From Viscum album (Eukaryota > Streptophyta > Magnoliopsida > Santalales > Viscaceae), in NCBI GenBank assembly GCA_963277665.1, contig OY728143.1:532738394-532802393 (forward strand): a stretch of DNA of 64,000 bases, written 5' to 3'. The translations under genes and the position numbers were made by a program. Numbering within the stretch: the first letter of the stretch is position 1; each line of letters starts with the position of its first letter. Under the pieces are notes generated by a model. It searched no databases. It was not told where the DNA came from and was given only the letters and a program-made list of their open reading frames with translations. Of the stretch, positions 13,451 to 23,495 are shown piece after piece.

Positions 13451-14049
13451 GTAAATTTATTAAGGGGAGTTTCTTTCTCTATTTGAATTAAGTGACAATA
13501 ATAAAATAATAGACAACCTATTATTACTATTTTGTTGGAATTCTTTTTAGGGGGAACAATGGAAGAATATAGATAGGGAAAGCCATTCACCCAACGAAGA
13601 ATGCAAAGAATGTGAAGAACGCTGGTGATGCTTCTTCCACTTTCTTCTACCCAGAATACATTCTGACGTAGAGCCACTTCCCTCCTCCTCATCATCATCA
13701 ATGGACCGACGTACGAGATAGGATTGGGGGTGCGTGATGAACATGGCGATCGACGAACATCATCGTCTTCTATCCACAACATCATAAATGAATGTCGATT
13801 AATAACCATAAAATCAAAGGTAGGAGTTGTTTCCATTAAATTACAATCTTAATCATTCTATAAATGAAGAACATTGTTGTTTACCTTTTGCAGGTGGGGT
13901 GTTGTGTTCTGTTCCTGAGAAAATATTGCTACAACCCTAAATGCAGAGGGTGCGGGCCAATCCAACATGGTCTGACCCCTATGTTGTTCTTTTTTTGTTG
14001 AATCCATGACGACATGGAAATGAAGCAAAGATGATGAAGACAGTGAACA

Positions 14050-14680
14050 AAGGCCACACTACCAGTTCCCCACGATGGCAAGCCCGTGTGCCCTGCGCAG
14101 GCAAGTCCGCACACCGGTAATCTCGTGCCCCGCACCGGCCGGCCCACGCACCGCCACTCTCCCTTCCACCTGCTCACGTGCCTTGTGCCCTGCCGGTGGC
14201 TTGATCGACAACCCTGTGCCCTGCCGGCGGCCCACTCGGTGCCCCCGCGCCCTGTCGGCACCCTGTCCGGCGTGAGGCATGCCTGCCCCGCCCCTTCCCT
14301 GGCTTTCCCCACGCCCCTACGGCCTGCTGCGCCCTTCCCGGCACCCCCTCGGCCTGCCGCGCCCTACCTGGTGCTCCTGCGGCCTTCCTGGTGTCCAGTC
14401 AGCCTACCTGCACCCTGAACATCCTACCCCCTGGCCTCCTGGCTGCCGACCTCCCGAGCCGCGTCCCACATGGCGCTGGCCGAACCGGCCTCGGCCTTCG
14501 GGCCGAGCTGCCTACGTGGCAGCATCCGGGATGAACCACCATCGCAATCCGTAGGGCCGAGCCCAGTGGACAGGGCCAAAATTAGTGGGCTGCCCCACTC
14601 AATGGGTGGGATCATACCCATCAGGTCTGTCCGGGTTGACCCAGACCGGGTCAGACCGAACCCGAGCCCACTACTGACCC
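14050..14680. other. GC-rich island inside the B 5' LTR
   Basis: A strongly C- and G-rich block, much of it irregular repeats of ggcctgcc- and gccctgcc-like words, stands inside very AT-rich DNA. It opens overlapping frames on both strands of up to about 140 codons with proline/arginine/alanine-rich translations. These arise from composition and carry no domain, so I do not call them genes. The 3' LTR has a diverged partner at 24,090-24,860. Confidence 0.75.
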
Positions 14681-14993
14681 TTTTCATTCTTCTGCCATAT
14701 CGTTGACACCGGACGTCTGTATGATGAAACGTCTGCATAACTAGTAATCTCATTGAGAGATGGTCCCTTTGAAAATTCCCGATGGGAGTTTGGGGTATAG
14801 TTGAGATATAGTCAGGTTTGTTCATACACAAATCCAACCGGGTATCGGGACTAAAAGGCTAATAACTCTCATACAGGTAGTTCGATTGACACACCATCTA
14901 TTGCGTTGGAACCCCTTTGACGAGGTGAACCATGGAGATACATCTAAGTGGGACTTCATGACACTTAGAGTATTGACATGTAGTGTTGGGTCG

Positions 14994-16215
14994 GAAAAAA
15001 GACGGAAAAGATGGCAAGAGGGGGGGTGAATTGCCTTTAAAAAAAATAACAAATTAAAATTAAAGTTAAAATGCAGCGGAAATAAAGAAGGCAATCACAC
15101 AAGAAATTGATAACGGAGTTCGGCCAAAACCCGGCCTACGTCTCCGCTCCCAACTCAACCGTTGAGAGATTCCTACCGCTTGCTTTTCAATGGTTTTAGC
15201 AAGAAACCCACTAGGCTTTGAGGTAGCACTAGGACCTATTACAGCTTGCTTTTTGTGGTTAAGCAAGAACCCACTTGCTTTCAATGGAATAGCAAGAACC
15301 CACTAGCCTTTTTAACGGGTGAAGGCTAGCTCACCGAAAACTCAAGCCTTTTAAAAGGAAAGGCTTGAAGAAACCTCTTCACACCTTAATGGTGGTGTGA
15401 AACCCAAAAGAAAGGGAGGATGAGAAAAGGGTTTGGGGTTTGTAGGCACAAACCCAAAATTAAAGCTCAAAATAAATATACAATAAAAAATCGTATTTTG
15501 AGAAGCCTTGGGCGCCTTTGATTGGATGGAGATGTTGAAGGCCGCTTCCAAGCTTCTTTGGAGGAGCTCCTTGGATGTGGAATTGGATGGAGCACTTGGG
15601 GTTCCCTTGGAGGAATGCACCGGAGGTACGCCAAATGATGGGAAATGTGTACGTTGGCTTCACAAGTGTTCTGGTTAGAGTCTGGGGCTTCCTTGGCCTT
15701 TATTTATAGGCATTGAACCATTGGGGAGGCTTCGGAGCCGTTGGAGAAGTCCTCGGAGCCGTTGGAGGCCAAAAGAAGGTTGACTGGTCAAAGCCAACGG
15801 CTAGTTTGACTGGGCTACCGGCTGGACGGTACAGGGCCACCGGCTGGCCGGTGCCTTGGCAGAGGAGGAGAATTCTGGTCCAGGCTCCACCGGTTGACCG
15901 GTGCCAGAGCCACCGGCTGGCCGGTGGCAAGACAGTAGCTCACACTGTTTGATCTGGGTGCCACCGGCTGGCCGGTGACAGAGCCACCGGCTGACCGGTG
16001 GAACCTGGCAGTGGGCAATGCCTCTGCCAGGTCCACCGGCTGGCCGGTGCTATCACACCGGTTGGCCGGTGGACTGAATTTCAGTCCACTTTGCCAGCTT
16101 TCTTGGGCCATTCCTTTGGCAATCTCTTGCCTATCATCCACAACACTTAAAAACAATGTTAGACAAAAATGAAAGTGATTGTGATCAGGAAAATCAAAGA
16201 GTGTGGGGTACAACA
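14994..16215 (-). repeat. Copia 3' LTR (left in window)
   Basis: 1,222 bp, plus-strand ends TGTTGG and CAACA. It is nearly identical to 17,885-19,118. It contains an eight-copy palindromic minisatellite at 15,816-16,073. The antisense frames that run through it have low-complexity translations of that minisatellite and are not genes. Confidence 0.93.
15816..16073. repeat. Palindromic minisatellite in copia LTR (left copy)
   Basis: Eight copies of an imperfect palindrome of about 16 bases, consensus CACCGGYTGRCCGGTG, sit at irregular 20-50 base spacing. Individual copies start near 15,816, 15,837, 15,887, 15,909, 15,961, 15,983, 16,033 and 16,056. Each copy could fold into a small GC hairpin, and both strands carry the same motif. 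The partner array is at 18,719-18,974. Confidence 0.88.
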
Positions 16216-16230
16216 ATCTCCCCCTATTTT
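16216..16230 (-). other. Copia polypurine tract
   Basis: On the minus strand the sequence AAAATAGGGGGAGAT lies directly before the TGTTG start of the 3' LTR. This is the usual primer for plus-strand DNA synthesis in plant copia elements. Confidence 0.9.
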
Positions 16231-16666
16231 GATGATCACAATCACTTATCTAAGCAATGTAAAAACTTAAATGAAAGGCATGCTTTCAATGATGAAGAAA
16301 GTAAATGCTAAGCATGAGAGAAAAGATTCTCCCCCAATCAATCAAGAAATTTCTCCCCCTTTGTGATTATCAAAATAGAATGGGGCATAAAACTTGATTG
16401 AGGGAAAACTTTGAAAAACAAGATTGAGATTTTTGAAATTGAAATGAAAATTTGAATAACAGTTTGAATTGAAAGTTTTGAATCAAAAGCCAATTGAAAA
16501 TTTAAATTGAATATTTTGAAATGAAAATTTTGAAACCAAGTGTTGAAATTGAAAGTTGGAATTGAAAATTTTGAATAAAAAAATTGAAATGAGAATTTTG
16601 AATGAAAATTTTTAATTCACAAAAAGGCTTAAAAGAACCTAACTCCCCCTAAATAAAAACAATAAA
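16231..16666 (-). other. Copia 3' untranslated region
   Basis: This lies between the gag stop and the purine tract. The plus strand is rich in repeated words such as aattgaaa and gaattttgaa, so the transcript would be pyrimidine/A mixed and non-coding. No remnant of pol is present. Confidence 0.7.
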
Positions 16667-17818
16667 TCATCGGGGAGAGGAAATAAATTTTAGCCCGGAG
16701 GGACTCGCAAGAAGGGATTTTTCAATCCATACTTGTCTCATAGCGGGTCTTCTCCTATAAAATTCGTCCGAAAAGAAAAAACTTTTGGGTTGCCCATACC
16801 GGGCGTTTTTACAATTACATTCATAAATGAGGTGCCCGGTTTTCTTGCAAAAATTACAAAATTTGTAAGCGGAGCTCCCCCTTACAAAAACAGTGGTTGC
16901 ATGGGAGGAGGAAGCTATATTGGTGTAGCCAAGTCCATTGGTGGTTCTAGAAACTCGTTGAGAGCCTAAGAGTTTGGACAAATTTTGTTCACCTTGGGTG
17001 AACTTGGCTAAGGGCTCCCTTAGGTCTTTGATGGTTGATTCCATAGAATCAACATTTGGGAAATTTTGGATTTTGAGGGACATCTCCTCCTTCTCTTTGA
17101 GAAGTTGTTCTTTTTCGGAGGAGAGTTTTTTGAAATTCTTTTTCAAAGAAACAAATTTTGAAGAAAGCTCATGAAAACCTTTTTCTAATTGGTCTCTATC
17201 ATGTTGGAGTTCCTCATATGATAAATGATTAAATGAATTAGAAGAACTAGAGGAGGAGGATGAGGAATCAGAAGAAGTTACCTCGTGTTTTGCCATTAGG
17301 CAATTATTACCATTGTCACTCGAGGAGAAAGAAGAGAAGGAGGAGCTATCACTCCATGTTTTCTTTAAAGCCTTCTTCTTCTTCTTCTTGGCCCTTTTCT
17401 TGTGAGGTGGGCAAACGGGCTTGATCTTTTCATCGGGTTCTTACTTTTGATCGGATTCTTGCTTTGGAGCCTCGCTAGTACCTTCATAGGTTAGTTCTAA
17501 AAATTTCCAAATATCATGCGAAGTAGAGCAAGAAGAAATATGATTAAAAACATTACGATCTAACCCACAATGTAGAGCATTCATGGCTTTGCCATCAAGC
17601 TCGAAATTTGCAATGTCTACGGGGGTCCATTGAGATTAATCTGGACTAGAGAGAGTATAACCATGCATGACTATTTTAAAAATAGGATATCCAATACTTT
17701 TTAAAAAAGTGGTCATGCGGGTTTTCCAAAAAGAATAATCGGTTCCATCAAAGAATGGAGCACGATCCAAAGAAAAGCCTTCAGGAGATTGAGAGGAAGA
17801 AGCGGTAGAAGCCATCAA
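16667..17818 (-). pseudogene. Copia gag, 384 codons with two in-frame stops
   Basis: One continuous minus-strand frame runs from the ATG at 17,818 to the stop at 16,667. It begins MMASTASSSQ and soon shows the FDGTDYSFWKTRM motif typical of plant copia gag. Residues of about 61-130 keep the usual gag helical region. A lysine- then serine-rich stretch follows around residues 140-190, then a long charged segment likely to form a coiled coil (about 190-260), and one CCHC zinc knuckle (CNFCKKTGHLIYEC, CX2CX4HX4C) near residue 330. Stops are TAA at 17,636-17,638 and TAA at 17,441-17,443; the second is one C-to-T change from CAA. Layout and the NCLMA-like motif suggest a SIRE/Maximus-type gag. Gag forms the particle that packages the RNA. 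Confidence 0.88.
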
Positions 17819-17870
17819 AAAAATATAGGATCTTTAATTTGAAACCGATTAAGGAATTATTCAAAAACGT

Positions 17871-17882
17871 GCTCTGATACCA
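17871..17882 (-). other. Copia primer-binding site (tRNA-iMet)
   Basis: The minus strand reads TGGTATCAGAGC, a perfect match to the complement of the 3' end of plant initiator-Met tRNA. It lies two bases after the end of the 5' LTR at 17,885. Confidence 0.95.
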
Positions 17883-17884
17883 AT

Positions 17885-19118
17885 TGTTGGGTCGGAAAAA
17901 AGACGGAAAATATGGCAAGAGGGGGGGTGAATTTCCTTTTAAAAAAAAATAACAAATTAAAATTAAAGTTAAAATGCAGCGGAAATAAAGAAGGCAATCA
18001 CACAAGAAATTGATAACGGAGATCGGCCAAAACCCGGCCTACGTCTCCGCTCCCAACTCAACCGTTGAGAGATTCCTACCGCTTGCTTTTCAATGGTTTT
18101 AGCAAGAAACCCACTAGGCTTTGAGGTAGCACTAGGACCTATTACAGCTTGCTTTTTGTGGTTAAGCAAGAACCCACTTGCTTTCAATGGAATAGCAAGA
18201 ACCCACTAGCCTTTTTAACGGGTGAAGGCTAGCTAACCGAAAACTCAAGCCTTTTAAAAGGAAAGGCTTGAAGAAACCTCTTCACACCTTAATGGTGGTG
18301 TGAAACCCAAAAGAAAGGGAGGATGAGAAAAGGGTTTGGGGTTTGTAGGCACAAACCCAAAATTAAATCTCAAAATAAATATACAATAAAAAACCGTATT
18401 TTGAGAAGCCTTGGGCGCCTTTGATTGGATGGAGATGTTGAAGGCCGCTTCCATGCTTCTTTGGAGGAGCTACTTGGATGTGGAATTGGATGGAGCAATT
18501 GGGGTTCCCTTGGAGGAATGCACCGGAGGTACGCCAAATGATGGGAAATGTGTACGTTGGCTTCACAAGTGTTCCGGTTAGAGTCTGGGGCTTCCTTGGC
18601 CTTTATTTATAGGCATGGAACCCTTGGGGAGGCTTCGGAGCCGTTGGAGAAGTCCTCGGAGCCGTTGGAGGCCAAAAGAAGGTTGACTGGTCAAAGCCAA
18701 TGGCTAGTTTGACTGGGCTACCGGCTGGCCGGTACAGGGCCACCGGCTGGCCGGTGCCTTGGCAGAGGAGGAGAATTCTGGTCCAGGCTCCACAGGCTGA
18801 CCGGTGCAAGAGCCACCGGCTGGCCGGTGGCAAGACAGTAGCTCACACTGTTTGATCTGGGTGCCACCGGCTGGCCGGTGACAGAGCCACCGGCTGACCG
18901 GTGGAACCTGGCAGTGGGCAATGCCTCTGCCAGGTCCACCGGCTGGCCGGTGCTATCACATCGGTTGGCCGGTGGACTGAATTTCAGTCCACTTTGCCAG
19001 CTTTCTTGGGCCATTCCTTTGGCAATCTCTTGCCTATCATCCACAACACATAAAAACAATGTTAGAAAAAACTGAAAGTGATTGTGATCATGAAAATAAA
19101 AGACTGTGGGGTACAACC
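17885..19118 (-). repeat. Copia 5' LTR (right in window)
   Basis: 1,234 bp, the partner of 14,994-16,215. The terminal CA on the plus strand has become CC at 19,117-19,118. The following TGTAG is the target duplication. Confidence 0.93.
18719..18974. repeat. Palindromic minisatellite in copia LTR (right copy)
   Basis: The same eight-copy CACCGGYTGRCCGGTG array as at 15,816-16,073. Unit count and spacing are unchanged, and only a few point differences separate the two arrays. The array therefore predates this insertion. Confidence 0.88.
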
Positions 19119-19270
19119 TGTAGCTCGTGGAGCGGACCCTCCCAATAACAAGAGAGAAGATTACAAAGACCTCATAGCTGGCTGAGACTTGACGACTGCT
19201 AACCGATCGACTTAGAGTGATTCAGATGTCCTAGAGGGGAGTGCTTTGTTGTAGCAGTAGAACCACCACT
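19119..19270 (+). repeat. 5' LTR of chromovirus B, part 2, truncated
   Basis: After the copia target site the LTR resumes and follows 25,170-25,300 of the 3' LTR. Shared stretches include gagacttgacgact and the ggggagt run. The match then stops near 19,270. The last roughly 960 bp of the LTR, the primer-binding site and the N-terminal part of gag are missing, which indicates one deletion from within the LTR into gag. Confidence 0.75.
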
Positions 19271-19329
19271 AACTGACATGTAGAAGAGTCTTCTATAGCA
19301 GGCACTTAGAAGATGAAAAGTGGCCTAAG

Positions 19330-19713
19330 TGGACTATAACTATAGGTGGTCGACCACATGATTTAGGATTGGAAGTACGAGGAACCTGGGGTAGAGACAG
19401 ACCTGCCAAGAGGGTGGAGTGTTACTCATGCGGCGGACAGGGTCACATGGCTTGTGACTGTCGACCAACCACATGGACAATCATCAAACAGTTGAGGGAC
19501 CTCCCAGGCAGAGACATAGGTTTGATCGAGGTGGACCTTTGGGAGGAGGGGGATGTGGTAGAGGAGCTAGACGTGCAGCTGGCGGTGGACGACGTTTTGA
19601 GGTGCTACTGCCACCACCAAAATGAGGTCCACCCCGACTGTAGGGAGGGGGTGGACATGGGAGAGCATGGATTCAGCCAGCTGAGGCCAACGATCACGAT
19701 GCTCCAGAGATGA
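19330..19713 (+). pseudogene. Chromovirus B gag, C-terminal part with zinc knuckle
   Basis: The frame around 19,369-19,713 contains CYSCGGQGHMACDC at 19,420-19,461, an intact CX2CX4HX4C zinc knuckle that in gag binds the element's RNA. The following residues are charged and lack the usual glycine/arginine-rich tail in one frame, so a frameshift is likely. The capsid-forming N-terminal two thirds of gag are lost in the deletion near 19,270. Confidence 0.75.
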
Positions 19714-19724
19714 TTTGAGTTATG

Positions 19725-20080
19725 ATCTGTGTCTATTCCACATTAGGATTAGTTCTTATAGACATAGGTTCCAGTCACTCTTTCATTGCCACTTCCCTCG
19801 TTCAGAGCTCAGAGATTCTAACGGAACCGTTGGATCAATCATTACGGCTAGAGACTCTTATGGGAGAAGACAGAACAATTAAACAGTAGTTATAGAAGTG
19901 TGAACTTACTCTAGTTTCGGTTGGGATCTCCTTGTAGCGTCGTCGAGGATTTACGACGTCATCTTGGGTATGGACAGGTTATATATAGTCCATGTTAAGA
20001 TTGACTATATTAAACACAAAGTGTAGTGTGTCTACACAAATGGGACCTGGTTTACCTTCAACGGCGAGAAGGGGACCTTT
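19725..20080 (+). pseudogene. Chromovirus B protease remnant
   Basis: The frame reads VLIDIGSSHSFIA near 19,752-19,795, the aspartic protease active-site region. The catalytic triad D-T/S-G has become D-I-G. Further on, DVILGMD at 19,955-19,975 is the conserved end of gypsy protease. Several stops lie between them. The enzyme would have cut the gag-pol polyprotein and is inactive. Confidence 0.75.
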
Positions 20081-20269
20081 GTAACACAGGACAAACTTAC
20101 TCGGAGGAGGCTGCAGTCGATCACTCACCAGTTGGCTTGCCTATCCCTCAGTTCATTAGATTTGGATTATACGACTAATCATGTAGTGTTGCACCGGTAT
20201 GTGAATGTTTTCTATGATGATGTCCCAGGATGAAATCCTCACAAAGAGGTGGATTTCTTCATTGACCTA

Positions 20270-20810
20270 TACCTCGGGACGACACTGATATCTACTCCAT
20301 CATATCAGATGTCTCCCGCTGAGCTTCATGAGATGCGGGTACACTGATATCTACTCCAACATATCAGATGGCTCCCTCAGATCAGGAAATCACCAACTCA
20401 GATTTCGAAACGAGGATGTGCAGAAGGCGGCCTTCCGGTTTTGTTATGGCCACTACGGGTTCTTGGTTATGACCATCATCGTAACCAATTCCCCATCAGT
20501 GTTCATTAGTCTTAAGAATATGATCTTCTAGACTTACCTCGATCGCTTTGTCATAGTCTTCATCGACAACATTCTGATTTACATGACTACTAAGGAGTAG
20601 CATGTCTACCATTTAAGGGTAGTACTGGACACACTATGAGAGCACAATCTATATGGTATGCTCTCAAAGATCCAATTCTGGATGCGAGAGGTGCACTTCT
20701 TGGGACACATCATCTCAAAGGCTGGAGTTATAGTGGATCTAGAGAAGATCGAGGTGGTACTTTTTTTGGAGCCCCCAAGGAGTGTGGCAGAGGTACGAAG
20801 ATATTCATTC
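20270..20810 (+). pseudogene. Chromovirus B reverse transcriptase, front half deleted
   Basis: After a short N-terminal piece (ELHEMRV near 20,320), the frame jumps directly to SGNHQLRFRNEDVQKAAF. The fingers and first catalytic region, about 60 codons in relatives, are missing. The palm motif expected as FIDD reads FIDN at 20,562-20,570, with the second catalytic aspartate lost by a G-to-A change. The connection region (FWMREVHFLGHIIS) is recognisable near 20,670-20,720. A 30-base duplication sits at the deletion joint. RT normally copies the element RNA to DNA. Confidence 0.8.
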
Positions 20811-20889
20811 TAGACTTCTCCAGAGTTGTGGTCCCACTATCATCACTGACAAAGATGTGGAAACCATTCGTGTGGTTGGAGAGATTCCA

Positions 20890-21330
20890 TTAGATCTTTC
20901 AAGAGCTGAGGCAAAAGCTGACTAGTGCCCCCATCATGAGGCTTCTAGAGGAAGGTGTAGGGTACGTAGTCTACTACGACGAATCAGGGACCAGACATGG
21001 GAGTATCCTGATGCAGGAGAAAACTGTGATCACTTATGGTTCTAAGAATCTGAGACATGATGAGAAGAATTTTTCTACCCATGACCTGGAGTTAGCAGTA
21101 GTGGTCTTTTCAATGAAGATGTGGCAGAACTATCTTATGGGGGAATGTTTTACCTTGTACTCTGATAACAAGAGTCTCAGGTATATCTTAACTCATCAGG
21201 ACATGATCCTGAGACAATAATGTTGGCTTGAGTTCCTCCAGGATTATGACTTCAAGATATTCTATACTACTGTAAAGGGGGACGTTGAAGCAGATGCACT
21301 CAGCAGGAGGACCGGAATTCGCCTACTAGG
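20890..21330 (+). pseudogene. Chromovirus B RNase H remnant
   Basis: The 94-codon frame at 20,936-21,220 contains YYDESGTRHGSILMQ, STHDLELAVVVFSMK and LYSDNKSLRYI. These are the conserved blocks of gypsy RNase H with the acidic residues mostly in place. A stop ends it just before the usual WLE/LQDYDF segment, which follows near 21,220-21,300 together with ADALSRR. This domain removes the RNA strand during reverse transcription. Confidence 0.8.
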
Positions 21331-21639
21331 AGAGGTGACAGAATAGATGGCTGCCTTACATATATCATTTGTGGATAGGGATGGACCATCATTCTTATAG
21401 TGTCTTATGGTCACTCCCCCACTACTTCAGTGAGTCAGGGAGATGCATCATGGGGACCCTTATTGTGAGACATGACATGATCAGATATGCATAGGGCAGG
21501 CACCTGAGGGATTTTATAAAGGCAGGGAGCACACCATCCTCTTCAGAGGATGTACCATGGTACCATTAGCACTTTAGGAGGATGTGTTGTGTGAGTTACA
21601 TACTTCCCCTTTAGCAGTACTTCCAACAGTGGAGATGAT
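21331..21639 (+). other. Linker and degraded integrase zinc-finger zone of B
   Basis: By position this stretch should encode the linker and the HHCC zinc-binding N-terminus of integrase. Frames are broken and no clear HHCC pattern can be read. Confidence 0.5.
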
Positions 21640-22630
21640 GTATCAAGACCTTCAACTACAGCACTAGTGGCCAGGTATGAAGAAGGATGTAGCAATGTTT
21701 GTTTCATGATGCTTCACTTTTTAGAAAGTGAAAGCAGAGAACATGTACCTAGCAGTTGTGGTTCAGCATTTAGAGGTCCCATAGTGGATGTGGGATGATA
21801 TATCCATGGATTTTGTGAAGGGTCTACCACATATATCCAGGGTTCATGACTTTATTTGGATGATTGTTGAATAACTCACCATGTTTTCCCACTACCTACT
21901 GATCAAAGATCAGGTCTCAGTAGAGAGAATGGGACGCCTCTATGTACAAAAGATTGTGCGATTTCATGGAGTACCTACATATATAGTCTCCGACAATGAC
22001 ACACAGATTACTTCCCAGCTTTGGAAGGGGTTTCAGGAGGCTTTCAGGACAAATCTTTGATTGAGAACCACGTTCCATCCATAGACAAATGGTCAGTCTG
22101 AGCAGACCATTCAGACCCTCAAGGACATTCTTAGAGGTTGTGTGCTTGACATTGGACACAGCTGGGAGGATCACTTCCCATTTGTAGAGTTTTCCTACAC
22201 CAATAGCTGTCATTCCACCATAAGGATGACACCTTTTGAGGCCTTGTATGGTTAGCCTTGTAGATCACCACTGTGATGGAACTTCCAAGGGGAGTCAACA
22301 CCTCTTGGTCTAGAGATAGTATGGGCTACCATGGGGAATGTGTAGATCATCTAGGAGTAGATGAAGACTACACAGAGAAGGCATAAGTTGCAGATGACAG
22401 GATATGGAGACCTTTTTAGTTTGATGATGGAGACCACGTCTTTCTACGTGTCACACCTCGATGGGATCTACGGAGATTTGGATGATGTTGAAAGTTTTCT
22501 CCAGGATTAATCGGACCTTTCCCGGTCCTCAGAAGAGTAGGTGAGGTGGATTGGCGCCTAGCTCTTCTGCCTCAGTTGCACCGGGTACATTACGTCTTCC
22601 ACGTATCTCAGTTGATGATATATGTGCATG
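21640..22630 (+). pseudogene. Chromovirus B integrase remnant
   Basis: The core is recognisable across several interrupted frames. ISMDFVKGL carries the first catalytic aspartate (21,809), IVSDNDTQ the second (21,992) and [11 protein letters not shown] the glutamate (22,100-22,102), so the DDE triad itself is still present. Stops occur within the core, for example after WMIVE and after FRTNL. The C-terminal region up to about 22,630 has frameshifts. It would have inserted the cDNA into chromatin. Confidence 0.8.
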
Positions 22631-22639
22631 ACCTTTCTC

Positions 22640-22850
22640 AGATAATTGACCATGGGGAGCTGGACATCGATGATGGATAGACTTTTAAGGAAGTTCCAGT
22701 GGATATTGAGGATTGAAAAGTGTGTGTCCTACGTGGATGGTCGATACCTTGGGTGCGTGTTCATTGGCTGCACGAGAACCTCATGGAGATCACATGGGAG
22801 TGGGAGGCTCAGATGTGTGTTCAGAATCCCCATTTGTTCTCTTATTGTGA
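22640..22850 (+). pseudogene. Chromodomain at integrase C-terminus of B
   Basis: The frame shows GELDIDDG, then KEVPVDIED, then RVHWLHENLMEITWEWEAQM and PHLF. This is the block order of the C-terminal chromodomain that defines chromoviruses and in relatives directs integration to marked chromatin. Stops interrupt it at three or more codons. Confidence 0.75.
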
Positions 22851-22878
22851 GTTATAGCTTACCGAGATGTAAATCCCT

Positions 22879-22891
22879 GAGGTGGGGAGGA
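22879..22891 (+). other. Polypurine tract of B
   Basis: GAGGTGGGGAGGA stands immediately before the TGTAATG start of the 3' LTR. One T interrupts the purine run. Confidence 0.85.
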
Positions 22892-23446
22892 TGTAATGAC
22901 CTGGAATTCCGTGGATTATTTTTAAATACATGGGATTCTTACGAGTCTTCGAAAATTTACGGTGCTTAATTCCAAGGCTCGGTGTGTCTAGAATCAAATT
23001 TTGAAGTTTTGTTTGGGTAAATTCAGTTAACATATGAGCGAGATTTTATAACTATTGAACCGGTGCTCAGAACTAAAATTTGAGGGCACCGTAGAACTCG
23101 TAGTGCTATTATTCGGTTATGATGACTTTCACTTCGAAGAAACTGAGTTTGGAATAAAAGTTAACTTCTGACTTTTTATAAATAAAATAATAAAATAAAG
23201 TAAAACACTTTATTTTATTTTTAATGCTCCTTTGTGTTGGGTTTGTTGGTTGAAACCTCCCCTTAGGAGTTGGTGGTGGGACAGCCACAGCCTAACCTCC
23301 CATGAGAGGTTATAATGGTGGGTCCCACACGATCATATCCTCCATTTTAATGGTAGAGGTGGGGACCACCCAACCCTTATTGATGGTGGTGGATGAAACC
23401 TCTCCACTCCCCCTTATTAATGAGGGAGGACCTCTTGACCTTCTCT

Positions 23447-23495
23447 GTGCAACTAAGTGTGCCAACTCATGTGACAACTAATTGTGCCAAAGTGT
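23447..23495. repeat. Two-unit 25-bp tandem repeat (B 3' LTR)
   Basis: The partner of the five-unit array at 13,327-13,450. No perfect G-box core is present here. Confidence 0.75.

Larger units (their letters stand above)
12786..14993 (+). repeat. 5' LTR of chromovirus B, part 1
   Basis: It matches the 3' LTR from 22,892 onward. The start, the segment around 12,920-13,060 (partner 23,030-23,150), the paired inverted-looking gggaggtt segments near 13,140-13,260, and the GC-rich block are all shared. It is interrupted after TGTAG at 14,993 by the copia element and continues at 19,119. Confidence 0.85.
14994..19118 (-). mobile_element. Non-autonomous gag-only Ty1/copia retrotransposon
   Basis: LTRs at 14,994-16,215 and 17,885-19,118 are direct repeats with roughly 25-30 differences by eye. 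The 5-bp target duplication TGTAG is perfect (14,989-14,993 and 19,119-19,123). On the minus strand, the initiator-Met primer site follows the 5' LTR directly and a purine tract precedes the 3' LTR. The 1.67-kb interior codes only for gag; protease, integrase, RT and RNase H are absent with no trace. It would therefore depend on proteins from an autonomous copia relative. This matches the class called TR-GAG or LARD in plants. It is the youngest insertion in the window. Confidence 0.92.

Noticed and set aside
14075..14837. Several overlapping long frames on both strands in GC-rich sequence
   Set aside because: Stops are rare in GC-rich DNA. The translations are low-complexity, differ between the two LTRs and show no domain.
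15816..16073. CRISPR-like array
   Set aside because: Units are palindromic and irregularly spaced, the setting is a plant LTR, and no associated genes exist.
15700..16216. Antisense and sense frames through the copia LTR
   Set aside because: They read the palindromic minisatellite as a repeated peptide pattern and start and stop within the LTR.
17871..17882. tRNA gene fragments at the primer-binding sites
   Set aside because: Only 12-17 bases complementary to tRNA 3' ends are present, with no cloverleaf; they are primer sites.
21917..22213. A 98-codon minus-strand frame
   Set aside because: It is a shadow of the plus-strand integrase of B.
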